The notes beneath the pieces were generated by a model. It did not search any database, was not told the origin of the DNA, and was given only the letters and a program-made list of their open reading frames with translations. 11,853 bases of DNA from Candidatus Woesearchaeota archaeon CG10_big_fil_rev_8_21_14_0_10_36_11 (GTDB lineage Archaea > Nanobdellota > Nanobdellia > Woesearchaeales > GW2011-AR9), in contig PCYB01000049.1 in NCBI GenBank assembly GCA_002762845.1, positions 1-11,853 on the forward strand. Direction: 5' to 3'. Made by a program: the position numbers and the translations under genes. How positions within the stretch are numbered: the stretch's first letter is position 1; each line of letters starts with the position of its first letter. This document shows, one piece after another, positions 7,429-11,853 of this stretch.

Positions 7429-7884
7429 ATGCATAAGACTATAAAGTATCTGTCCGATGAAATTATTGCTGACATTACACGCTTCGGTAGCCTTGTGTTT
7501 TACACTTTTTTATTACTTGTTGTGTTAGCATTTCAAGAGGTACAACTATTTGTACAATTATTATTTGGCTTTATTGTTACATTTTTGTGTGTAGTTATTA
7601 TACGAATGGTGTATTTCAAAAACCGACCGCGAAAACAAGGACATACAAATTTCATTGAACGAATTGATGCATCATCATTTCCCAGTTTGCATGCAGCAAG
7701 AATCATTTTTCTTTTTGTAGTATTTGCATATATGTTTACAGACGTGTATGTAACATTCTTTCTGGGCATATTCACACTCCTTGTTATGTATTCCAGAATT
7801 CATTTAAAGAAACATGATTGGAAAGATTTATGTGGAGGGATTGTTCTTGGAATTGTAACGTATTGGTTAAGTTTGTTAGTATAA
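7429..7884 (+). CDS. PAP2-family membrane phosphatase
   Basis: 151 residues with about four to five membrane segments and all three PAP2 signature motifs. Motif 1 is R59-x6-R66-P67, with arginine in place of the usual first lysine. Motif 2 is PSLH (85-88, usually PSGH), carrying the catalytic histidine H88. Motif 3 is SR-x5-H-x3-D (122-133), with H129 as the presumed nucleophile and D133 as its partner. Small PAP2 proteins dephosphorylate lipid phosphates; in surface glycan pathways they remove phosphate from polyprenyl (di)phosphate carriers. That role would fit the GT-C and GT2 genes about 2.3 kb away, but is an inference. The start is set by the TATA palindrome about 25 bases upstream; the ATG at 7423 is followed at once by a stop. 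It ends three bases from the convergent MBF1 gene. Confidence 0.82.
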   Translation: MHKTIKYLSDEIIADITRFGSLVFYTFLLLVVLAFQEVQLFVQLLFGFIVTFLCVVIIRMVYFKNRPRKQGHTNFIERIDASSFPSLHAARIIFLFVVFAYMFTDVYVTFFLGIFTLLVMYSRIHLKKHDWKDLCGGIVLGIVTYWLSLLV

Positions 7885-7887
7885 AAT

Positions 7888-8343
7888 TTATTCCCTTTTT
7901 CGTACTTTAATAAAATCGCCAAGAGTAAATTCGTGAGATACTTTCTTTTTTGTATCAACTTGTTTTGTTTCTGTATCCATCTCAACAAAACGAATGTTCA
8001 GTTTTCTTTCAAGTACTCGTGCCGTATCAATCCGAGGTTTAAGAGAACCAGATTCCCATTTTGCAACAACACTTTCACGTTCGTTTAAGAACTTTGCGAA
8101 ATCTTCCTGTGTCATACTATTACGTTCTCTGTATGATCGAAGCAATGATGCAAAATTGTGGACTACTTGGAACGATGGTTCTTCTTTTGAAGAATGTTTT
8201 TCAAACGAGCGTGATATTGAAGCGTACCCCCGTTTCTTTACAGAACCATACTTAGAACAACCAAAGCAAACATTCAGTTCAACACCCTCAACTTCCGCTT
8301 TGAGAATGTCTCCTTCTCTCCCACACATCTCACACACAGGCAT
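7888..8343 (-). CDS. MBF1-type transcription factor (zinc ribbon plus HTH)
   Basis: 151 residues in the classic archaeal multiprotein-bridging-factor-1 layout. An N-terminal zinc ribbon has CxxC pairs at C4/C7 and C26/C29. A basic linker rich in K, R and S follows. A Cro/C1-type helix-turn-helix occupies about 64-118 (core MTQEDFAKFLNE, then VAKWESGS), and a short tail from about 135 contains TLGDFIKVRKR. Archaeal MBF1 associates with the ribosome and basal transcription machinery; its eukaryotic relative bridges activators to TBP. The ATG at 8343 is supported by a TATA-like box centred about 25 bases upstream. It lies downstream of, and on the same strand as, the tRNA gene, and is convergent with the PAP2 gene with only three bases between stops. 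The assignment is secure. Confidence 0.93.
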   Translation of the reverse strand: MPVCEMCGREGDILKAEVEGVELNVCFGCSKYGSVKKRGYASISRSFEKHSSKEEPSFQVVHNFASLLRSYRERNSMTQEDFAKFLNERESVVAKWESGSLKPRIDTARVLERKLNIRFVEMDTETKQVDTKKKVSHEFTLGDFIKVRKRE

Positions 8344-8363
8344 GTTTATTCTATTGAAAGAGG

Positions 8364-8373
8364 TTATATTAAA
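8364..8373 (-). promoter_or_regulatory. TATA-like box for MBF1
   Basis: Read toward MBF1 it is TTTAATATAA, centred about 25 bases from the ATG at 8343. It lies between the 3' end of the tRNA gene and MBF1, so MBF1 need not depend on tRNA transcription. Confidence 0.5.
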
Positions 8374-8394
8374 ATGTAACGGAACTGAGAATAT

Positions 8395-8398
8395 AAAA
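8395..8398 (-). terminator. T-run after the tRNA gene
   Basis: On the minus strand the acceptor end is followed by a discriminator G and then TTTT. Short T-runs serve as archaeal RNA polymerase terminators. The 3' CCA is not encoded. Confidence 0.35.
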
Positions 8399-8438
8399 CG
8401 GACCCGGTGAGACTTTCAGACAAACATACCATAAGATG

Positions 8439-8451
8439 CCTCAATATGAGG
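8439..8451. repeat. Intron hairpin 1 (5-bp stem, 3-base loop)
   Basis: CCTCA (8439-8443) and TGAGG (8447-8451) are exact reverse complements around a three-base loop, inside the tRNA intron. Confidence 0.5.
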
Positions 8452-8465
8452 GACTAAGCATAGCA

Positions 8466-8482
8466 CATGTCCTTTAGACATG
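8466..8482. repeat. Intron hairpin 2 (6-bp stem, 5-base loop)
   Basis: CATGTC (8466-8471) and GACATG (8477-8482) are exact reverse complements around a five-base loop, inside the tRNA intron. Confidence 0.55.
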
Positions 8483-8586
8483 ACTTGCGCAGGTCTGTTT
8501 GCATTTGAACTCACGATCTACTGCTTAGGAGGCAGTCGCCCCATCCATGCTAGGCCACGGGTCCTTGAAAGAGTGTTTTGTGTTCG

Positions 8587-8595
8587 TATTTAATA
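8587..8595 (-). promoter_or_regulatory. TATA-like box for tRNA-Arg
   Basis: TATTTAATA (TATTAAATA toward the tRNA) is centred about 27 bases from the first base of the tRNA at 8564, the right distance for transcription to begin at or just before the mature 5' end. Confidence 0.55.
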
Positions 8596-8627
8596 ATGTT
8601 TTTACTACAAACCGTTCTCCAGAAACC

Positions 8628-8637
8628 TTTTTATATC
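8628..8637 (+). promoter_or_regulatory. TATA-like box for asnS, deciding its start
   Basis: TTTTTATATC is centred about 26 bases before the ATG at 8659. This supports 8659 as the true start and makes the upstream in-frame ATGs (8578 and 8596) untranscribed promoter sequence. Confidence 0.6.
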
Positions 8638-8658
8638 ACTCCTCACTCACACACACCA

Positions 8659-9957
8659 ATGACACAATACATCTCAATACAAAAGGCAATGGATAAAGGA
8701 TCGGGAAAAGTTTCCATTCGAGGTTGGGTACATCGAGAACGGGGCAGTAATAAACTTAAATTCATTACATTACGAGATTCTTCAAACATTATTCAATGTA
8801 TTTTTGAACGCGAGAATTTTGAAAAAACATGGGAAGACATCGATCATTTGCAAGTTGAATCATCAATAATGCTTACTGGAACAATCAAGAAAGAAGAAAG
8901 AGCCCCTACAGGGTATGAACTACATATAATATCATATCAGATTGTTGGTAAAAGTGATAAGTTTCCAATCAGTAAAGACCAATCAGTAGAATTCCTTGCT
9001 GACAATAGACATTTGTGGTTGCGGAGTCTTAAAATGATTGCTATTCTTAAGATTCGAAGTACTGTCTTTGGAGCTATTGATGAATATTTTAAGAAAGAAG
9101 GATTCTATGAATACCATTCACCAATCTTCCAAGCAGTACAGTGTGAAGGTGGTTCTGATCTTTTCAGTGTGAATTACTTTGATAAGAAAGATGTTTTTCT
9201 TGGTCAAACATGGCAATTGTACGCCGAACCTGCAATTTTCGCTCTTGAAAAAATTTATACTATCTCGCCAAGTTTCCGAGCAGAGAAATCTAAAACAAGT
9301 AGACACCTCACAGAATATTGGCACGCAGAAATGGAGATTGCATGGGCAACATTTGACGAAATGATTAATTATGGTGAAGGACTTCTCAAACATATAGTAG
9401 CAAAAGTAATCGCAAAAAATACAAAAGAACTTCAGTCGTTAGGAAGGGACCCAAAAGAGTTAGAACCGACAATGACAAAACCGTTCGTGAGAATGACGTA
9501 TGACGAAGCACTTAAGATTCTTAAAAATAAATGTAAGATGACTGTTCAGTGGGGAAAAGATTTGAGAACTATCGAAGAAGAAAAGTTGACCCAGTTATAC
9601 GATGTCCCAATTATTGTTACTCATTATCCAAAAGTCGTAAAAGCATTTTATATGACGGAAGATCCAGACAATCCAAAAGTTGTTCTTGGTTGTGACTTCT
9701 TAGCTCCGGAAGGACACGGCGAGATTATTGGTGGGAGTCATCGTGAACCTAACATTGATAAGATTAAGAAAAGGTTACGTGACGAAGGTGAGAAGTTAGA
9801 AGAATACGAATTTTATCTTGATACAAGGAAGTATGGAAGTGTCCCACACGCAGGATTTGGTATGGGAGTAGAACGCGTCATTAAATGGATTTGTAAGTTG
9901 GACAATATAAAAGATACAATCCCTTTCCCGAGAACAATGGAACGATATAAACCTTAA
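8659..9957 (+). CDS. asnS: Asparaginyl-tRNA synthetase
   Basis: 432 residues from the ATG at 8659, the normal length for a compact archaeal class IIb synthetase. An OB-fold anticodon-binding domain occupies about 18-100 (VSIRGWVHRER, then FITLRD). The catalytic core follows, with motif 2 at 206-229 (FRAEKSKTSRHLTEYW) and motif 3 at about 400-410 (FGMGVERVIKW). The motif 2 wording and the stretch HYPKVVKAFYM favour asparagine over the closely related aspartate enzymes. It charges tRNA-Asn with asparagine in the cytoplasm. The in-frame extension back to 8578 is rejected because it reads through the TATA box and adds 27 residues not seen in the family. It is divergent from tRNA-Arg. Confidence 0.92.
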   Translation: MTQYISIQKAMDKGSGKVSIRGWVHRERGSNKLKFITLRDSSNIIQCIFERENFEKTWEDIDHLQVESSIMLTGTIKKEERAPTGYELHIISYQIVGKSDKFPISKDQSVEFLADNRHLWLRSLKMIAILKIRSTVFGAIDEYFKKEGFYEYHSPIFQAVQCEGGSDLFSVNYFDKKDVFLGQTWQLYAEPAIFALEKIYTISPSFRAEKSKTSRHLTEYWHAEMEIAWATFDEMINYGEGLLKHIVAKVIAKNTKELQSLGRDPKELEPTMTKPFVRMTYDEALKILKNKCKMTVQWGKDLRTIEEEKLTQLYDVPIIVTHYPKVVKAFYMTEDPDNPKVVLGCDFLAPEGHGEIIGGSHREPNIDKIKKRLRDEGEKLEEYEFYLDTRKYGSVPHAGFGMGVERVIKWICKLDNIKDTIPFPRTMERYKP

Positions 9958-9979
9958 TTGTCCTCCAAGGGTAGTAATG

Positions 9980-9989
9980 TTTATAAATA
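9980..9989 (+). promoter_or_regulatory. TATA-like box for the small membrane protein gene
   Basis: TTTATAAATA is centred about 26 bases before the ATG at 10011, again predicting a leaderless transcript. A second AT stretch (GGTTTATAAG, 9994-10003) is too close to the start. Confidence 0.55.
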
Positions 9990-10010
9990 ACTTGGTTTAT
10001 AAGAGATAGT

Positions 10011-10592
10011 ATGTCTTTAACATGGAAAATTGTTGATTTTATTGGAAAGTGGGAAAAAAGATTCTTATTAATATTAGTTGGAGCACTTGCAATAAATGCA
10101 GCCACAATACCTGTGACTTATATGGCTAACAGTTTAGTCAATTCGGAAACTAAAACCGCAGTTTTTACGAGCGGGTCTAATGATTTGATTCCAAACCCCA
10201 TAATTTCTACTGTAGTTGATTTTTTTATGTACACACCGGTAACACTGAGACAAACAATTTCAGGAAATGAAGTTTATTGGTATAGTAATGCAACAAAAGA
10301 GAAAATATTAGAAGTTCTTGAGAACCCAGAATATACAAACATTATCTTTATTGGCCATGGAACAAAGTCTTCTTATAGAGCATCTAACGGCGATTTAGGA
10401 ATAGATGATTTATTTACACGAAATTTACCAAGAAGAAAAGGTGAGTTCATACAACATACTTGTGGCAATGACATTGGAAAAAGAAGTCTTGGAGAAGTTC
10501 TCTATCCAGATGGATCAGGGGGCTATGGATTTAATGAATTGGTAGCAATAGAGAGTAATTATGCACGTGCATGGAAGATGATAATGGATTAA
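10011..10592 (+). CDS. Small membrane-anchored protein, possible caspase-like (clan CD) hydrolase
   Basis: 193 residues, with no family I recognise with confidence. One hydrophobic segment lies at about 18-40. The polar domain has a buried-looking strand ending in GHG (IIFIGHG, 111-117) and, 35 residues after the histidine, another strand ending in a cysteine (FIQHTCG, C151). A strand-His-Gly then strand-Cys order is the catalytic signature of clan CD cysteine peptidases such as caspases, gingipains and CHAT proteins, and the spacing is in their range. This is motif-level inference; a structural or non-catalytic domain is equally possible. The ATG at 10011 is set by the TATA box. It is convergent with tgt, its stop codon lying in the loop of a 9-bp inverted repeat. 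Confidence 0.6.
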   Translation: MSLTWKIVDFIGKWEKRFLLILVGALAINAATIPVTYMANSLVNSETKTAVFTSGSNDLIPNPIISTVVDFFMYTPVTLRQTISGNEVYWYSNATKEKILEVLENPEYTNIIFIGHGTKSSYRASNGDLGIDDLFTRNLPRRKGEFIQHTCGNDIGKRSLGEVLYPDGSGGYGFNELVAIESNYARAWKMIMD

Positions 10593-10601
10593 ATCCATTA
10601 T
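10581..10601. terminator. Perfect 9-bp inverted repeat at a convergent gene junction
   Basis: ATAATGGAT (10581-10589) and ATCCATTAT (10593-10601) are exact reverse complements. The three-base loop is the TAA stop of the rightward gene. The tgt stop begins two bases beyond. Placement suggests a bidirectional transcription end or mRNA 3'-end structure, but the T-run is weak, so this is an inference. Confidence 0.4.
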
Positions 10602-10603
10602 TA

Positions 10604-11731
10604 CTAATTGATCCATTTCTTCTTCATTTCTAAAAATCTATCTTCTTCAGTAGATTGTCGTATCTCTTCCATCAACCGTGCAAAGAAATGTAAGTTATGA
10701 AATGTCATTAATGAATAAAACAATAACTCTTTGGCTTTAAATAAATGATAAATGTACGCTTTAGAATAATTCTGACACACGGAACAGGTACAATTTGAAT
10801 CTAATGACGACGAATCTTCTTTGTACGATGCATTTGTAATTTTTAGCCTAAATTTGTTTGTTGTATTACCACCACTTTCAGGACGAATAAAAATGTATCC
10901 CATACGAGCTAATCTCGTTGGGAGAACACAGTCAAACGTGTCAGCCCCTAACTCCACGTACGTAAACAAATCATCAACACTCCCTATACCTAACATGTGT
11001 AATGGTTTGTTGTTTGGTAAGAATTGCATTGCATGTTTAACAAGAGTTTTGCTCTCTTCCTTTGGATCGCCAAAAATACTTCCTATACTTACTCCATCAA
11101 AAGGAAGGGATGCAATGAACTTTGCACTTTCTTCACGCAGTTCAGGAAATCGACCACCCTGAACGATACCATACAACGCTTGTTTTTTATCCGCGTTAAG
11201 TTTTTGAAATTCTTTCAAGCTACGTAATTCCCATGCGTGCGTTCGTGCAAGAGATTGTTTAGTTGTTTCATAATCAGCATTGATATCTAAACATTGATCA
11301 AACGCAAAAATCATATCTGCACCCAGTTTTCGTTGTATCTGCATGGACTTCTCCGGTGTGAAAATATGTTTTGAACTATCAATATGTGATTTGAATGTAA
11401 CTTTATCATCATCAACTTTTGTATCATTCAAACTAAACACTTGAAACCCGCCAGAATCAGTGAAAATTGGTTTGTTCCAGTTCATGAACGTATGTAAACC
11501 GCCAAGTTTTTCCACCGTATCTGCTCCAGGTCGAAGATAAAGATGGTATGTATTACATAACACTGCATCAAACCCAATTTCGTTCATCTGTTCTGAAGAA
11601 ATGGATTTTATAGTTGCTTGTGTCGCAACTGGAATGAAAGCGGGGGTTCTAAGTGTGCCATGTGGCGTTTGAATTATCCCTGTTCGTGCATTGCAGTTCG
11701 TTTCTTGACGTGTTATGATAAATGAAAACAT
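10604..11731 (-). CDS. tgt: tRNA-guanine transglycosylase, queuine (bacterial/eukaryal) type
   Basis: 375 residues, the length of bacterial/eukaryal TGT and far shorter than archaeosine TGT, which carries extra C-terminal domains including PUA. Key residues are present: TDSGGFQ (91-97) with D92 as the general acid/base equivalent, FDCVLPTR (266-273) with D267 as nucleophile, and a zinc site from C314, C316, C319 and H345. Queuine-type enzymes exchange G34 in GUN-anticodon tRNAs (Asn, Asp, His, Tyr) for queuine or preQ1. Two features are unusual: the selectivity loop normally GGLAVGE reads GSIFGD (217-222), one residue shorter, and the FDEC motif reads FDQC (144-147). The substrate base may therefore be unusual. 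The start at 11731 is supported by a TATA-like box about 25 bases upstream. Confidence 0.9.
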   Translation of the reverse strand: MFSFIITRQETNCNARTGIIQTPHGTLRTPAFIPVATQATIKSISSEQMNEIGFDAVLCNTYHLYLRPGADTVEKLGGLHTFMNWNKPIFTDSGGFQVFSLNDTKVDDDKVTFKSHIDSSKHIFTPEKSMQIQRKLGADMIFAFDQCLDINADYETTKQSLARTHAWELRSLKEFQKLNADKKQALYGIVQGGRFPELREESAKFIASLPFDGVSIGSIFGDPKEESKTLVKHAMQFLPNNKPLHMLGIGSVDDLFTYVELGADTFDCVLPTRLARMGYIFIRPESGGNTTNKFRLKITNASYKEDSSSLDSNCTCSVCQNYSKAYIYHLFKAKELLFYSLMTFHNLHFFARLMEEIRQSTEEDRFLEMKKKWIN

Positions 11732-11853
11732 AGTGTGTTCAGAAGGATGATGTTTTAAAAGATTTGTGTATACATAGTCAACGACATAAATATCCTATAA
11801 AATTTTGCATAAAAATATGTTCTTTCCAAAATCCCTCCAAAGCCTCTTTCATT
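11732..11853. other. Right edge: no confident gene
   Basis: Beyond the tgt promoter I see no supported gene. A TATA-like TATAAAA at 11796-11802 is followed by an ATG at 11817-11819 and 12 open codons to the edge (MFFPKSLQSLFH), but the spacing is about 18 bases, shorter than elsewhere. On the minus strand a frame is open from the edge to a TGA at 11778-11780 and could be the tail of a leftward gene. The two overlap and cannot both be real. Confidence 0.25.
11753..11760 (-). promoter_or_regulatory. TATA-like box for tgt
   Basis: TTTTAAAA is centred about 25 bases from the tgt ATG at 11731, matching the leaderless pattern of this window. Confidence 0.5.

Larger units (their letters stand above)
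8413..8503 (-). other. 91-nt archaeal intron at tRNA position 59/60 with a canonical BHB motif
   Basis: On the minus strand the T stem (GTGAG/CTCAC) forms the outer helix. Exon bases 54-57 (TTCA) pair with TGAA near the intron 3' end to give the four-base-pair central helix. Three-base bulges AA|T and AG|T then hold the two splice sites, each cut after the second base. The inner helix is GCAAACA against TGTTTG-T-C with one bulged T, extended past a mismatch by ACC/GGT. This is the archaeal splicing-endonuclease substrate form. Joining the exons gives a perfect TTCAAAT T loop. The intron interior carries two more hairpins. Confidence 0.9.
8400..8564 (-). tRNA. tRNA-Arg (anticodon CCU) with a T-loop intron
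   Basis: The minus strand folds into a full cloverleaf once the intron is removed. The acceptor stem GGACCCG (8558-8564) pairs with CGGGTCC (8400-8406). The D arm has a GCCT/GGGC stem with GG in the loop. The anticodon arm is ACTGC-CTCCTAA-GCAGT, giving anticodon CCT for the AGG codon. The variable loop is AGATC and the T arm is GTGAG-TTCAAAT-CTCAC. The mature body is 74 bases plus discriminator G; CCA must be added. A 91-base intron interrupts the T loop between positions 59 and 60. A TATA-like box lies at the expected distance upstream. The tRNA structure is read directly and is secure. Confidence 0.95.

Noticed and set aside
7994..8410. Long plus-strand frame antisense to MBF1
   Set aside because: MBF1 on the other strand has clear zinc-ribbon and HTH motifs; the antisense frame has no recognisable motif and runs into the tRNA.
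8413..8503. Group I intron or C/D box RNA inside the tRNA
   Set aside because: 91 bases is too short for a group I core. A CTGA occurs near the 3' end but I find no matching C box, while the BHB motif explains the junctions fully.
8578..8658. N-terminal extension of asnS to an earlier in-frame ATG
   Set aside because: It would translate through the TATA box at 8628-8637 and add 27 residues not typical of the family; the ATG at 8659 has correct promoter spacing.
11778..11852. Tail of a leftward gene at the right edge
   Set aside because: Only about 24 codons are visible, and a rightward start with a TATA-like box overlaps it; neither can be preferred.
1..11853. CRISPR arrays, insertion sequences or phage genes
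   Set aside because: I found no spaced repeat series, terminal inverted repeats, transposase motifs or phage structural genes.

Overview
This window looks like a stretch of an AT-rich archaeal chromosome. The evidence is a RadB recombinase, a zinc-ribbon/HTH MBF1-type transcription factor, an archaeal-style asparaginyl-tRNA synthetase, a tRNA interrupted by a bulge-helix-bulge (BHB) intron, and TATA-like boxes about 24-28 bases upstream of nearly every first gene, which implies leaderless mRNAs. Several small membrane-anchored proteins and the atypical TGT suggest a DPANN-type lineage (for example Woesearchaeota or relatives). That placement is an inference; no rRNA is present to settle it.

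Layout. 1-122: left edge, only an uncertain partial frame. 123-797 (-): radB, divergent from a rightward glycosyltransferase run. That run holds two tandem GT-C type membrane proteins (875-2353, 2375-3763) and a membrane-anchored family 2 glycosyltransferase (3827-5092). It is followed by a separately promoted membrane-anchored thioredoxin-fold protein (5129-5821). 5854-6969 (-): a GH3/NagZ-like exported or anchored glycosidase. 7013-7378 (-): a small anchored cysteine-containing protein of unknown function. 7429-7884 (+): a PAP2 membrane phosphatase, which shares a palindromic TATA element with the unknown protein. 7888-8343 (-): MBF1. 8400-8564 (-): tRNA-Arg(CCU) with a 91-nt T-loop intron. 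8659-9957 (+): asnS. 10011-10592 (+): a small anchored protein with a possible caspase-like (clan CD) His/Cys pair. 10604-11731 (-): a bacterial/eukaryal-length tRNA-guanine transglycosylase. 11732-11853: right edge with no confident gene.

How the genes may work together. The two GT-C proteins, the GT2 enzyme and the PAP2 phosphatase are what a lipid-carrier-based surface glycosylation pathway needs: transfer of sugars to or from a polyprenyl carrier, then carrier dephosphorylation. The GH3 enzyme and the two small anchored proteins may act on the same extracytoplasmic compartment. This grouping is inferred from position and family only. The information-processing genes (radB, MBF1, tRNA-Arg, asnS, tgt) are ordinary housekeeping genes.

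The most notable items are the T-loop tRNA intron with a canonical BHB motif that can be drawn base by base, the possible caspase-like small membrane protein, and the short queuine-type TGT in an archaeal context with a non-standard selectivity loop.
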